Under the pieces are notes generated by a model. It did no database searches. It worked only from the letters and a program-made list of their open reading frames with translations, and was not told where the DNA came from. Of a stretch of DNA of 64,000 nt, positions 38,224 to 46,659 are shown one piece after another. Origin of the DNA: Novosphingobium sp. 17-62-19 (lineage in GTDB: Bacteria; Pseudomonadota; Alphaproteobacteria; Sphingomonadales; Sphingomonadaceae); assembly GCF_002256775.1 (NCBI RefSeq), contig NZ_NCII01000019.1, positions 1 through 64,000 on the forward strand. The letters run 5' to 3'. The position numbers and the translations under genes were made by a program. The first letter of the stretch is position 1, and each line of letters starts with the position of its first letter.

Positions 38224-38239
38224 TACAAGAATCGTGCCA
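38224..38239 (-). promoter_or_regulatory. sigma-54-like promoter before glnB
   Basis: On the minus strand the sequence TGGCACGATTCTTGTA matches the RpoN consensus TGGCAC-N5-TTGCW at all positions of the -24 box and all but one of the -12 box (GT instead of GC). It is about 82 nt upstream of the glnB GTG, a sensible distance and orientation for nitrogen-regulated transcription of glnBA. The remaining 38143–38407 gap shows nothing else I can name. Confidence 0.5.
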
Positions 38240-38407
38240 CGTGCTGTCACAATTCACTAGGCTATCGTATTGCATCGCGAAAGCCGTAAAATCGGGGGTA
38301 GGGCAAGATTTGAATCGAATGTGCAACTCAACCATGCGCAAGATTGCGCAGTCTGTTCAAATCGTGCATAAAATTTGCGCAGGCTGTGCCTGTTTTTTGG
38401 GCAGAAG

Positions 38408-39247
38408 TCAGGCCGGGTAAGGTGGCTTGTGCAGCCCCTTCGGACTTGCAGTGAAGATTTCGCAGCCATCCTCGGTAATGCCGATCGAATGTTCGAACTG
38501 TGCCGAAAGCGAACGATCACGCGTGACCGCTGTCCAGCCATCCTCCAGAATCTTCACCCCGGGCTTGCCGAGGTTGATCATCGGTTCGATGGTGAAAAAC
38601 ATGCCGGGCTTGAGTTCCGGGCCGGTGCCTGCGCGCGCGGCGTGGATCACTTCGGGCGAATCATGGAACAGGCGACCAAGTCCATGGCCGCAGAATTCCC
38701 GCACCACGCCATAGCGCTGCCTTTCCGCATGGGCCTGAATCGCCGCGCCAATGTCTCCCAGTCGCGCGCCGGGCTTTGCCTGCTCAATGCCAAGCATCAG
38801 GCATTCATAGGTCACATCTACCAGCCGCTTCGCCTTCAGCGGCACATCGCCGACAAGGTACATTCGGCTGCTGTCGCCATGCCAGCCATCGAGCAGAGGC
38901 GTCACGTCGATGTTGACGATGTCCCCATCCTTGAGGGTCTTGTCAGAGGGGATGCCGTGGCAGACCACGTGATTGATCGAGATGCAGCACGAATGCGCGT
39001 AGCCGCGATAGCCCAGCGTTGCGGGAATGGCACCCGCGTCCAGCGTCATCTGCCGCACAACGTCATCCAGATGATCGGTACGCGCGCCGGGTACCACGAG
39101 CGGCGCCAGTGCATCGAGAATCTCGGCAGCAAGGCGGCCCGCCTTGCGCATACCTTCAAACCCCGCCGGGCCGTGCAGCTTGATTGTCCCGTCGCGCATC
39201 AGGACATCGTGGTCTTCAACGATCATGTATTCGGTCATCGGTGCCAT
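38408..39247 (-). CDS. map: methionine aminopeptidase type I
   Basis: Metal-dependent enzyme removing N-terminal methionine. The 279 residues have the pita-bread fold ligands in order: SINHVVCHGIP (His), GDIVNIDVTPLLDGWHGDSSRMY (two Asp), EFCGHGLGRLFHDSP (His), FFTIEPMI (Glu) and SAQFEHSIGITEDG (Glu). ATG 39247 and ATG 39238 are both possible starts. It is somewhat longer than E. coli Map (264 residues), as in other alphaproteobacteria. The gene begins 46 nt downstream of a lipoprotein gene on the same strand. Confidence 0.95.
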   Translation of the reverse strand: MAPMTEYMIVEDHDVLMRDGTIKLHGPAGFEGMRKAGRLAAEILDALAPLVVPGARTDHLDDVVRQMTLDAGAIPATLGYRGYAHSCCISINHVVCHGIPSDKTLKDGDIVNIDVTPLLDGWHGDSSRMYLVGDVPLKAKRLVDVTYECLMLGIEQAKPGARLGDIGAAIQAHAERQRYGVVREFCGHGLGRLFHDSPEVIHAARAGTGPELKPGMFFTIEPMINLGKPGVKILEDGWTAVTRDRSLSAQFEHSIGITEDGCEIFTASPKGLHKPPYPA

Positions 39248-39293
39248 GTAGCGAATGTTGCCGGGAATTGCGAGGTGCTGGCAGGGTTGCTTT

Positions 39294-40094
39294 TCATTGC
39301 GCCACGAAAGCCGGTTTGAACTGCGGCTTCACCGCCGCCAAAACCTTGGGTGTAACCGGCACTGTGACCTCGTAATCGCCCTCGGCATACGGTCCCGCCG
39401 AATAGGGTGCGACCAGAATGCCGATTCGGTCGAAAGCCTTGCCGGTGGAAGAGCCCAGAATCACGGTCTCTTCCACCGGATCGATACATTTGCTGAACTC
39501 CTCGATTTGCCCGCCGTCCTGCCCGCCACGCTTCTTTGCGCGCTGGCGGTCCAGTTCCTTGCAGAACGGCGCACGTATCGCTTCCGAGAGGGCAGCCTTG
39601 GAAACGAACAGGTCCGCAGGCGCACGGCGCTGCCCTGCAACGCGGTCCCACAGCATGGCGTCGAACACGTAGTTGGGATGCGCGCCCCCGCTGAAAGTGC
39701 CGATCAGTGTGGACATGCTGAGCCATGCCGGAAGATCGGTCACCACCTTCCATTCGACACTGTAACTGTAGGGGTTGAACGGAAACCCATTCTTCTTCGC
39801 CAGATTTTGCCCCTCTGTCGCTTCCACCTTCAGTTCGCCGCGTGCCTTTTCCAGTTCGGCATCCAGCAAGGCCTTCAACGCAGGGATCGCCCCCGCACTG
39901 GCAGGGTAGGAATAATCGAACTGATACAATTCGTTTTGCTCATGCACATCGCGTGCGGCCACGGGGGCTTGCGTCACAACTGCCGCTGTCGATTGTGCGG
40001 CATAAGCGGATTCACTCGCCGCGGCTGTCGGTTCGTCCTCTTTCACAGAACACGCCCCCAGTGCCAGCACGGCTCCCATAAGGACTAGACGCAT
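39294..40094 (-). CDS. lipoprotein with DUF4163/DUF3298 (RsiV/PdaC-like) domains
   Basis: Predicted lipoprotein of 266 residues: signal MRLVLMGAVLALGACS with lipobox LGAC. After a low-complexity linker, the DUF4163-like region spans about 55–130 (YQFDYSYPASAGAIPALKAL) and the DUF3298-like C-terminal region follows (TLIGTFSGGAHPNYVFDAMLWD, APYSAGPYAEGDYEVTVP). This pair is seen in PdaC and RsiV-type exported proteins; the biochemical role here is unknown. GAGGAAAT sits 7 nt before the ATG. Divergent from the leucyl aminopeptidase gene. Confidence 0.75.
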   Translation of the reverse strand: MRLVLMGAVLALGACSVKEDEPTAAASESAYAAQSTAAVVTQAPVAARDVHEQNELYQFDYSYPASAGAIPALKALLDAELEKARGELKVEATEGQNLAKKNGFPFNPYSYSVEWKVVTDLPAWLSMSTLIGTFSGGAHPNYVFDAMLWDRVAGQRRAPADLFVSKAALSEAIRAPFCKELDRQRAKKRGGQDGGQIEEFSKCIDPVEETVILGSSTGKAFDRIGILVAPYSAGPYAEGDYEVTVPVTPKVLAAVKPQFKPAFVAQ

Positions 40095-40132
40095 GGGACA
40101 ATTTCCTCTCGCAACTGGCCGCGCGGTGCGGC

Positions 40133-41530
40133 ATGAACTTCACCAACATGACTGACAGAAACGCGCTGATCCAGCCTGATCGCGGCCAGCAGGCCATTGA
40201 CCTTCATTTGGTAGACAAGGCAACGCTGCCCGACTTCCTCAAAAGTCTCAACGGCGCACAGCGTTCCGCACTTGCTGCACAGAAGTTCGAAGGCGGGGGC
40301 TATGAACATGCCATCGTGCCCGAAGGTGATGGCTGGTTCGCCGTGGCAGGCGTCGCCAATGTAGATGACCTGTCCTCGTGGTGCATGGCCAAGCTGGCTG
40401 ATGTGCTGCCCGGCGGCACCTATCGCCGCGCCGGTGCAGAACCGGGCAAAGCGCTGCACGGCTGGGTGACCGGGCAATACCGCTTCGACCGTTACCGCAA
40501 GGACACCAAGGACGCCGAGCCGCGCATCCTGTTGACCAAGGACGTGGCTCTGATCGAGCCTGCTCTGGCAGAAGCAACCGCGGTGCTGATGGTACGCGAT
40601 CTAGTGAACACACCGGCCGAGGACATGGGGCCGCTGCAACTCGAGGCCGAAGTACGCGCGCTGGCCAAGGGACACCATGCCGAGGTCCATGTCGTGTCCG
40701 GCGATCCATTGGAGCGGGAATATCCGATGGTCCATGCTGTAGGCCGGGCGGCGGCGCGCAGCCATGCGCCGCGCATGATCGAACTGGAGTGGGGCGATCC
40801 CAAGCACCCGCGCGTGGCGATTGTCGGCAAGGGCGTGTGCTTTGATTCCGGCGGGTTGGACATCAAGCCATCATCCGGCATGGCGTTGATGAAGAAGGAT
40901 ATGGGCGGCGCGGCCCATGCCATTGCTCTGGCGGGCCTGATCATGACGCTGGGCTTGAATATCCGGCTCCATCTGCTTGTCCCGGCGGTGGAAAACGCGA
41001 TTTCGGGCAATGCCTTTCGCCCCGGCGACATCCTGCGTTCGCGCGAGGGTCTGTCGGTGGAAATCACCAATACCGATGCCGAAGGGCGGCTGGTGCTGGG
41101 CGATGCGCTGACGCGGGCGAGCGAGTTGAACCCTGAACTGGTAATCGATTTCGCCACCCTGACCGGCGCGGCGCGCGTGGCACTTGGTCCCGATCTGCCC
41201 GCCATGTTCGCGCGGCGCGATGAAACGGCGGATGACCTGCTCCGCGCAGGCTTGGAGCGCGACGATGCCTGCTGGCGTCTCCCGCTGCACGAAGGGTATC
41301 GCGAATACCTGAAATCCGATGTGGCCGACTTACAGAATTCCCCCGCCAACGGCTTTGCCGGGGCCAGTGTGGCCGCGTTGTTCCTCGACAAGTTCGTCGG
41401 TGAAGGCCTTGATTGGGCACACTTTGATACGTTTGCTTGGCGGCCTGTAGCCAAGCCCGGGCGGCCCAAGGGCGGTGACGCACTGGGCCTGCGCGCGGCA
41501 TGGGGGCTGCTCAAGGCCCGTTATGGTTGA
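40133..41530 (+). CDS. M17 family leucyl aminopeptidase
   Basis: Cytosolic zinc aminopeptidase of family M17, 465 residues. The catalytic C-terminal domain has VGKGVCFDSGGLDIKPSSGM with the metal Lys/Asp ligands, KKDMGGAAHAIALA, and the family signature NTDAEGRLVLGDAL. The N-terminal domain is short and divergent, as in the PepA-like subgroup without DNA-binding role. The start may be ATG 40133 or ATG 40148. The SH3 protein gene follows after 11 nt, and argC follows that, suggesting co-transcription. Confidence 0.9.
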   Translation: MNFTNMTDRNALIQPDRGQQAIDLHLVDKATLPDFLKSLNGAQRSALAAQKFEGGGYEHAIVPEGDGWFAVAGVANVDDLSSWCMAKLADVLPGGTYRRAGAEPGKALHGWVTGQYRFDRYRKDTKDAEPRILLTKDVALIEPALAEATAVLMVRDLVNTPAEDMGPLQLEAEVRALAKGHHAEVHVVSGDPLEREYPMVHAVGRAAARSHAPRMIELEWGDPKHPRVAIVGKGVCFDSGGLDIKPSSGMALMKKDMGGAAHAIALAGLIMTLGLNIRLHLLVPAVENAISGNAFRPGDILRSREGLSVEITNTDAEGRLVLGDALTRASELNPELVIDFATLTGAARVALGPDLPAMFARRDETADDLLRAGLERDDACWRLPLHEGYREYLKSDVADLQNSPANGFAGASVAALFLDKFVGEGLDWAHFDTFAWRPVAKPGRPKGGDALGLRAAWGLLKARYG

Positions 41531-41541
41531 GGAATGGCGCA

Positions 41542-41967
41542 ATGCACCATAGCTTGCCTGAAAGCGCCGAGGCGGCTAATCGCCCCGCTTTCCTGCTGCG
41601 GGGGCACCCTGAATTGACTGTCGAAGCTATGCCTCTTCCCGTTGACGTGCCAGTCGGCCAGCTCACGCTGGTGCGTCCGGCGGACCGCTCGGACAAGCCG
41701 CACCTGCCGGTGCGCGGCGATCTGGCACACATCGGCCTCGCTGGACGGTACTTTGTACCGCACTACGCCGTGCCGATGCCGCATGTGATCAAGGCTGCTG
41801 GCACCTTGCGTGGTGCGGGCAAGGCCGATGGTGCGGAATTGCGCGCGCTGGCGGCAGGCGAAGTGTTCGACGTGCTCGACATCGCCGGTGGTTGGGCGTG
41901 GGGGCAGGCCCAGGCAGACTCGCTGGTCGGTTACGTGGAATTCGCGCAATTGGAGCCTTCAGCATGA
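41542..41967 (+). CDS. SH3-domain protein, possible partner or remnant of an NlpC/P60 peptidase
   Basis: A 141-residue cytoplasmic-looking protein. The N-terminal half (DVPVGQLTLVRPADRSDKPHLPVRGDLAHIGLAGRYFVPHYAVP) and the following bacterial SH3-like domain (GTLRGAGKADGAELRALAAGEVFDVLDIAGGWAWGQAQ) match the N-terminal SH3 regions of sphingomonad NlpC/P60 proteins, but the catalytic domain is absent. It starts 11 nt after the aminopeptidase and overlaps argC by 4 nt. In related genomes this locus often encodes the longer peptidase (recollection only), so the protein could be a truncated form, or a stand-alone SH3 protein. Confidence 0.6.
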   Translation: MHHSLPESAEAANRPAFLLRGHPELTVEAMPLPVDVPVGQLTLVRPADRSDKPHLPVRGDLAHIGLAGRYFVPHYAVPMPHVIKAAGTLRGAGKADGAELRALAAGEVFDVLDIAGGWAWGQAQADSLVGYVEFAQLEPSA

Positions 41968-42893
41968 CCACGTCCATCTTTATTGATGGTGCCGCCGGCA
42001 CCACGGGACTGGAAATTGCCGACCGGCTAGCCGGGCGCAGCGAATTCACCCTGATCGCGCTCGACGATGCACGGCGCAAGGATGACGGGGCGCGGGCCGA
42101 GGCGATCAACGACGCCGATGTGGTGATCCTGTGCCTGCCCGATGATGCCGCGCGTGATGCCGTGGCGATGATCCGCAATGAACGCACCAAAGTCATCGAC
42201 GCCTCGACCGCGCACCGCGTGGCCGACGGCTGGACCTACGGTTTCCCCGAACTCGTGGGGCGCGAGATTGTGGCGCAGGCCAAGCGGGTCTCAAACCCAG
42301 GCTGCTATCCCACCGGCTTCCTCGCGCTGCTGGCGCCGCTGGTTCACAACGGGTTGCTGCCTGCTGCATGGCCCTACACCTGCACCGGCGTGTCCGGCTA
42401 TTCGGGCGGCGGCAAGGCGCTGATCAAGCGGTTCGAGGACGATGGCGACATCGCATGGCGCGGTTATGGCCTGAGTTTTGGGCACAAGCATGTGCCGGAA
42501 ATGCAGCGTTATGCGGGCCTTGCCATCGCGCCGCTGTTCAGCCCCGCTGTGGTGCCTGCCCATCGCGGCATGGTGGTGGAAGTGCTGCTGCCGCTGGGCG
42601 TGATGCCGGGCAACGTGCCGGCCGAATTGCTGCGCGCGGCGCTGACGCAGTTCTATGGCGAATCGAAGATCGTCACCGTGGCGCAGGATGCTCCGGCCGA
42701 GGGCGAAATGCTGCTGCGCGGTTCGATGGAGCCGTGGGACGGGCTGAAGCTGCACGTGATGGGCAGCGAAGACGGCGAACAGGCACGGCTGGTGGCGGTG
42801 CTGGACAATCTGGGCAAAGGGGCGAGCGGCGCTGCTGTGCAGACGCTGAACCTGATGGCCGGGCTGGACGAGACGGCGGGGCTGCGGGTTTAG
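41964..42893 (+). CDS. argC: N-acetyl-gamma-glutamyl-phosphate reductase (type 2)
   Basis: ArgC of the shorter type 2 group, 309 residues, reducing N-acetylglutamyl phosphate in arginine synthesis. The N-terminal nucleotide-binding strand IFIDGAAGTTGLEIADRL and the active-site Cys in RVSNPGCYPTGFLAL (about residue 115) are present, with the substrate His in FGHKHVPEMQ. The start ATG 41964 overlaps the preceding gene by 4 nt. After its stop come a family A repeat and a bidirectional terminator. Confidence 0.93.
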   Translation: MTTSIFIDGAAGTTGLEIADRLAGRSEFTLIALDDARRKDDGARAEAINDADVVILCLPDDAARDAVAMIRNERTKVIDASTAHRVADGWTYGFPELVGREIVAQAKRVSNPGCYPTGFLALLAPLVHNGLLPAAWPYTCTGVSGYSGGGKALIKRFEDDGDIAWRGYGLSFGHKHVPEMQRYAGLAIAPLFSPAVVPAHRGMVVEVLLPLGVMPGNVPAELLRAALTQFYGESKIVTVAQDAPAEGEMLLRGSMEPWDGLKLHVMGSEDGEQARLVAVLDNLGKGASGAAVQTLNLMAGLDETAGLRV

Positions 42894-42904
42894 CCCAAAC
42901 ATCC

Positions 42905-42985
42905 GCGTCCCCGCGAAGGCGGGGACCTCAGGAGGTTTACGCTGACGTTCCGTAAACGGCACGAGGCCCCCGCCTTCGCGGGGGA
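42905..42985 (+). repeat. interspersed palindromic repeat, family A (copy 2)
   Basis: Same arms as at 8427–8510 (GCGTCCCCGCGAAGGCGGGG then ACCTC; right arm GAGGCCCCCGCCTTCGCGGG), with an inner small stem TTTACG/CGTAAA. It lies between argC and a terminator. The two copies differ in loop and a few arm positions, consistent with a dispersed repeat family rather than a recent duplication. Confidence 0.85.
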
Positions 42986-43007
42986 ACACAGCTAAGTAAC
43001 AAAAGAA

Positions 43008-43041
43008 AAAGGCCCGCGCTCCATCGGGAGGCGGGCCTTTT
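43008..43041. terminator. bidirectional rho-independent terminator between argC and ferredoxin
   Basis: Stem AAGGCCCGC / GCGGGCCTT with a 13-nt loop, followed by TTTT on the plus strand and preceded by AAAAGAAAAA, which gives TTTTTC on the minus strand. It serves the convergent argC and ferredoxin genes. Confidence 0.85.
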
Positions 43042-43062
43042 CAACGCGCAAAGCGCGAAAGA

Positions 43063-43380
43063 TCAGTCTTCCGGCGCAATCGTCACGCGCAGACCGTCAA
43101 GGTCACCGGTGATCTGCACTTGGCAAGACAGGCGCGAAGTTTCGTTGCGGTGGTCCGAACTGTCGAGCAGGTCGTTCTCGTCTTCGCTCATCAGCGCAAC
43201 CTTGTCGGCAAATGCCGGGTCGATATAGACGTGGCACGTGGCGCACGAGCAGCAGCCGCCGCACAGCGCCAGCAGTTCGTCAAAACCGTTGTCGCGAATG
43301 GCCTCCATCACCGAAAGGCCGGCATCGGCTTCTACCGTTGATTCTTCACCAGCACGATTGACAACCACGATCTTCGGCAT
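43063..43380 (-). CDS. [2Fe-2S] ferredoxin (adrenodoxin type)
   Basis: Small electron-transfer protein of 105 residues with the vertebrate/ISC-type [2Fe-2S] cluster ligands: [10 protein letters not shown] (first three functional cysteines) and the last Cys in RLSCQVQ. The region [20 protein letters not shown] is typical for adrenodoxin-type ferredoxins serving P450s or dioxygenases in alphaproteobacteria. GGAGAACA lies ahead of ATG 43380. No P450 is nearby, so the partner is unknown. Confidence 0.93.
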   Translation of the reverse strand: MPKIVVVNRAGEESTVEADAGLSVMEAIRDNGFDELLALCGGCCSCATCHVYIDPAFADKVALMSEDENDLLDSSDHRNETSRLSCQVQITGDLDGLRVTIAPED

Positions 43381-43518
43381 CGCTTGTTCTCCAAATGCGG
43401 CGGTGGGCCAAACGCGCCCTGATCGCGCCCCCTGTTCGCCTTTGGACGGGGCTGCTATCGCGCCATTTCGGCTTTGGCAACTGCTGAACCGGCCAAAACT
43501 GTTTTGCGGAGAATTAGG

Positions 43519-44136
43519 GTGGGCTTGAGCGCTGAAGCGATACGCGAAGGGCTGGACTTCATCGCCGCCCGCAATTCTTCGCTTGCCGGAGCGATCAAGC
43601 GCGTCGGCTATCCCGAACCGCGCATCCGCGCGACCGGCTATGGCACGCTGCTGCGCACCATCGTGGGCCAGCAGGTGAGCGTGGCTGCCGCCGCATCAGT
43701 GTGGAACAAGCTGGAGGCGCTGCTGGGTGAGGATATGCCCCCGCACGACCTGCTCGCCGCCGATTTCGATTCGCTGCGCGCGTGCGGGCTGTCGCGCCAG
43801 AAGCAGGGCTATGCGCGGTCGTTGTGCGAACTGGTCGTTTCGGGCGAACTCGATCTGGAAGCGCTGCCCAAGGATGACGAGGACGCGATTGCCGAACTGG
43901 TCAAGATCAAGGGCATCGGGCGCTGGTCGGCGGAAATCTACCTGCTCTTTGCCGAAGGCCGCCCCGACATTTGGCCCGCAGGCGATCTGGCAGTGCAAGT
44001 GGGCCTGGGCAAACTGCTGGGCCTTGAAGAACGGCCAAGCGAGAAGGAAACGCGCGAACTTGCGGAAAGCTGGCGGCCCCATCGCGGCGCGGCAGCGATC
44101 TTCACGTGGCATTGCTATAACAATCCGGCGTTGTGA
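43519..44136 (+). CDS. DNA-3-methyladenine glycosylase II-like (HhH-GPD)
   Basis: HhH-GPD superfamily DNA glycosylase, 205 residues, similar to the short AlkA forms. The N-terminal [20 protein letters not shown], the helix-hairpin-helix [17 protein letters not shown] and the catalytic Asp in [17 protein letters not shown] (GPD loop) are all in place. It lacks the iron–sulfur cluster of EndoIII and MutY. Start GTG 43519 is chosen because GGAG lies 7 nt before it; the frame is open to 43474. Repair of alkylated bases is the expected role. Confidence 0.88.
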   Translation: MGLSAEAIREGLDFIAARNSSLAGAIKRVGYPEPRIRATGYGTLLRTIVGQQVSVAAAASVWNKLEALLGEDMPPHDLLAADFDSLRACGLSRQKQGYARSLCELVVSGELDLEALPKDDEDAIAELVKIKGIGRWSAEIYLLFAEGRPDIWPAGDLAVQVGLGKLLGLEERPSEKETRELAESWRPHRGAAAIFTWHCYNNPAL

Positions 44137-44164
44137 ACCGGACAAAACACAACGTTGCAAATCA

Positions 44165-44256
44165 CCGTCATCCTGAACTCGTTTCAGGATCCATTGTGCC
44201 AAGCAGACTGCCGTTGGTGGGGCGAGATGGACCCTGAACCAAGTTCAGGGTGACGG
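44165..44256 (+). repeat. palindromic repeat, CGTCATCCTGAACTCG type
   Basis: Left part CGTCATCCTGAACTCGTTTC and right part ending AAGTTCAGGGTGACGG are inverted relative to each other over about 92 bp. This motif is abundant between genes in many alphaproteobacterial genomes. It occupies most of the 208-nt gap between the glycosylase and SDR genes. Confidence 0.75.
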
Positions 44257-44345
44257 AAACAGAGAGGTTGGGGGCAAGCGCAACTGACGGCTTTGCACGT
44301 CGACCAAAACCTGTAATCTGCTGCTGACAACAATGTGAGCAGGGG

Positions 44346-45155
44346 ATGGCAGTGGCGGGAAAGACGATCTTCATCACCGGCGGCGCTTCGGGCATAGGCC
44401 GCGCGGTGGCGCAGCGCTTTGCGCAAGGCGGCTGGTTCGTGGGGCTGGCCGATGTGAACGAGGCGGGCATGGCGCAAACCGCCGCGCTGCTGCTGCCTGC
44501 GCAAAGCTCCTGCCACAAACTCGACGTGCGCGACCGCGCGGCATGGGATCAGGCGCTGGCCGATTGCGCCAAGGCTTCGGGCGGGCGGATCGATGTGGTG
44601 TTCAACAATGCGGGCGTCCCGATTGGCGGCGCAATCGTCGATCTCACGGCTGAGGAAATCGAACGCACGCTCGACATAAACCTCAAGGGCGTGATCTTCG
44701 GCGCACAGGCGGCACACACTTGGCTCAAGGCCAGCGCGCCGGGATCGTGCCTGCTCAACACCGCCAGCGCGGCGGGCATCTACGGCTCACCGGGAGCATC
44801 GGTCTATTCCGCCACCAAGTTTGGCGTGCGCGCGATTACCGAATCGCTCGACGGTGAATGGGCCGAGGACGGAATCGCCGTGCGAGACCTGATGCCCAGC
44901 TTCATCGAAACCCCGCTGCTTGATCACGCCCCCAACCGCGCCAGCAACGAAGACATCCGCACCCGCGTGCTTGGCGCAGGCCTCGAACTCACGCCGGTGA
45001 GCGAAGTGGCCGAGGCCGCGTGGGCAGCGGTGCACAGGAGCCGGTTGCATACCGTGGTCGGCAAGACCGCCCGCAAGCTGGCCTTCGCCACGCGCTGGAT
45101 GCCGGGGGCTTTGCGGAAACAGATGCGGTCATCGGCAAAGCCTCTGGGGAAGTAG
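44346..45155 (+). CDS. short-chain dehydrogenase/reductase
   Basis: Classical SDR of 269 residues. Cofactor motif TGGASGIGRAVA (about 11–22), VVFNNAGVPIGG (NNAG), Ser in LLNTASAAGIYG, and the catalytic YSATKFGVRA (Tyr/Lys about 154 and 158). A C-terminal extension rich in basic residues (ARKLAFATRWMPGALRKQM) suggests membrane association, as in some SDRs acting on lipids. GCAGGGG directly precedes the ATG. Substrate not predictable. Stand-alone gene between two repeat elements. Confidence 0.9.
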   Translation: MAVAGKTIFITGGASGIGRAVAQRFAQGGWFVGLADVNEAGMAQTAALLLPAQSSCHKLDVRDRAAWDQALADCAKASGGRIDVVFNNAGVPIGGAIVDLTAEEIERTLDINLKGVIFGAQAAHTWLKASAPGSCLLNTASAAGIYGSPGASVYSATKFGVRAITESLDGEWAEDGIAVRDLMPSFIETPLLDHAPNRASNEDIRTRVLGAGLELTPVSEVAEAAWAAVHRSRLHTVVGKTARKLAFATRWMPGALRKQMRSSAKPLGK

Positions 45156-45193
45156 GGCCACCCGGCCCAACGCCAAGAATCCACCCCGCCATT

Positions 45194-45279
45194 CGTCACC
45201 CCGGGCTTGACCCGGGATCCCGCTGCTCTTTCGCCGCGCCGCCCAAAAAAGCGGGACCCCTGATCAAGTCCGGGGTGAC
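45194..45279 (+). repeat. palindromic repeat, CGTCACCCCGG type
   Basis: Left arm CGTCACCCCGGGCTTGACCC plus GGGATCCCGC and right arm GCGGGACCCCTGATCAAGTC plus CGGGGTGAC are an imperfect inverted repeat with about 25 nt between. Commonly dispersed in alphaproteobacteria. It lies between the SDR gene and an unknown gene of different base composition. Confidence 0.75.
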
Positions 45280-45344
45280 CTCGGGTTTTGGGATGTGGTG
45301 TGAAGACCTTGGGTGGCAGGAATTTAGTGGGGAGCGGACGATGC

Positions 45345-45785
45345 TCAATCTTCTTCTTCGATCCAAAAAATGAATGCTGTTGTTTCATCATACCCAATCA
45401 CGCCGCAGTCGAATGTAGACGCCGATAACGGGGTCCAAGCGTGATTTCTGCCAGGCAGCCAATCTCCATTGGTTAGGAAGACGGTTTTTCCCGATAAAAC
45501 CTTCAGAGCGTCTGCGGCTTGTGCAATGACGCCATCGGACGGTGGCTTGTTTCCGTAGGCTAGGCTTCTCGTTCCCGCCAAGGCAAGGACATACGCCGCC
45601 TCTGACCAATTAAGCTGTGTCATCCCGCCGTCGACGAAAGGATCGAAATCCCCAGAGGGATAACTTAATTGCGCGGCGATTACCGGAGACACCTTGCTTG
45701 TGCGCACGTCTGGCAATGGCCCAACCCACCAGCGTGCGGCAGTTTTCTTAGACAACCTTTTGAAAAATCCGTCGAGTGTCTGCAT
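45345..45785 (-). CDS. hypothetical protein, atypical composition
   Basis: A 146-residue protein I do not recognise. It looks soluble, without signal peptide or membrane helix, with several Trp and a segment DGGMTQLNWSEAAYVLALAG followed by VFLTNGDWLPGRNHAWTPLS and an acidic end WIEEED. The DNA is visibly less GC-rich than its neighbours and uses codons avoided elsewhere here (TTA, ATA-like and AAA runs), suggesting transfer. It is alone on its strand, next to a palindromic repeat. Small proteins of this shape include immunity proteins of toxin systems, but no toxin gene is adjacent, so this is only a guess. Confidence 0.6.
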   Translation of the reverse strand: MQTLDGFFKRLSKKTAARWWVGPLPDVRTSKVSPVIAAQLSYPSGDFDPFVDGGMTQLNWSEAAYVLALAGTRSLAYGNKPPSDGVIAQAADALKVLSGKTVFLTNGDWLPGRNHAWTPLSASTFDCGVIGYDETTAFIFWIEEED

Positions 45786-45893
45786 CGCGTGATCTAGCCT
45801 ATAATTCGAACGGTCGGTAATGGCGTCGTGTCCGACCGACAGCTTTCAATCAAACCCCTCGAAAACCCGCCGTCCAAACCCTGGCTCAAACCC

Positions 45894-46187
45894 TCAAACA
45901 AACCCCTCCATCGCCCGCGCCATCGCCGCATCCCTTGCCGACAGCCCATCGGCATCATGCGTCGTCAGCGTCACTTCCACGCGGTTGTAGACGTTGAACC
46001 ACTCCGGGTGGTGGTCTGCCTTTTCCGCATAGAGCGCGACGCGGTTCATGAAGGCCCAGGCTTCGGAGAAATCGCCGAAGCGGAAGGTGCGGACCATCGC
46101 CAACCCATCTTCGCGCAATTGCCATTCGGGCAGTTCGGCCAGCAGCGCAACGCGTTCGGCATCGGTCAGGCGGGCTATGGTCATCAT
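45894..46187 (-). CDS. phhB: pterin-4a-carbinolamine dehydratase
   Basis: PhhB/DCoH family, 97 residues, recycling tetrahydrobiopterin carbinolamine made by aromatic amino acid hydroxylases. The active-site motif [21 protein letters not shown] holds the conserved HHPE and the later His. Start ATG 46187 is chosen because AAAGGA lies 5 nt before it and it gives the usual length; the frame is open to 46217. It is divergent from ccmA. No phenylalanine hydroxylase is nearby. Confidence 0.9.
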   Translation of the reverse strand: MMTIARLTDAERVALLAELPEWQLREDGLAMVRTFRFGDFSEAWAFMNRVALYAEKADHHPEWFNVYNRVEVTLTTHDADGLSARDAAMARAMEGFV

Positions 46188-46240
46188 CGGTCCTTTGGCA
46201 AGCTTGGCAGTCGCCATCGTTTCCCCTATCGCCCTTCCTC

Positions 46241-46659
46241 ATGCAAGAGTGCGGTCTCGTCGCCACGGATATTGCCTGCAGGCGCGGGGACCGGATTTTG
46301 TTCCGGGGCCTGTCGCTGTCCGTGCGTTCCGGCGGGATGCGCTGGCCTTCTGGCAACGGATTGACCGCGCCGAGCCGGAGCAAGCTGACTTCGGTCTGGC
46401 CGACCTGCTCGACGTGCCAGTGCGCTACTTGTCCACCGGCCAGCGCAAGCGCGCGGCGCTCGCCCGCGTGGCGGCCAGCGGTGCGCCGCTTTGGCTGCTC
46501 GACGAACCGCTGAACGGCCTCGACACCTATTGGTCGTGCAAGGCACAGGCCGCCATCGACGCGCATTGCCGGGCAGGCGGCGCGGTGGTGATCGCATCGC
46601 ATCAACCGCTGGCGCTTGAACAGGTCGACGAAATCAAGCTGCTGGATTTTCAGCCATGA
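46241..46659 (+). pseudogene. ccmA: cytochrome c biogenesis ABC ATPase CcmA, internal deletion with frameshift
   Basis: ATPase of the CcmAB(CD) exporter for holoCcmE release. The first frame gives a normal start to LFRGLSLSVRSGG, about 33 residues, then becomes nonsense. A second frame starting at about 46336 reads DALAFWQRIDRAEPEQ and continues with the ABC signature LSTGQRKRAALARV, the Walker B LWLLDEPLNGLD and the H-loop VVIASHQP to TGA 46659. The missing block includes Walker A and Q-loop, about 65 residues (near 200 bp) by family comparison from memory. The stop overlaps the ccmB ATG by 4 nt, so the operon is otherwise intact. Confidence 0.82.
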
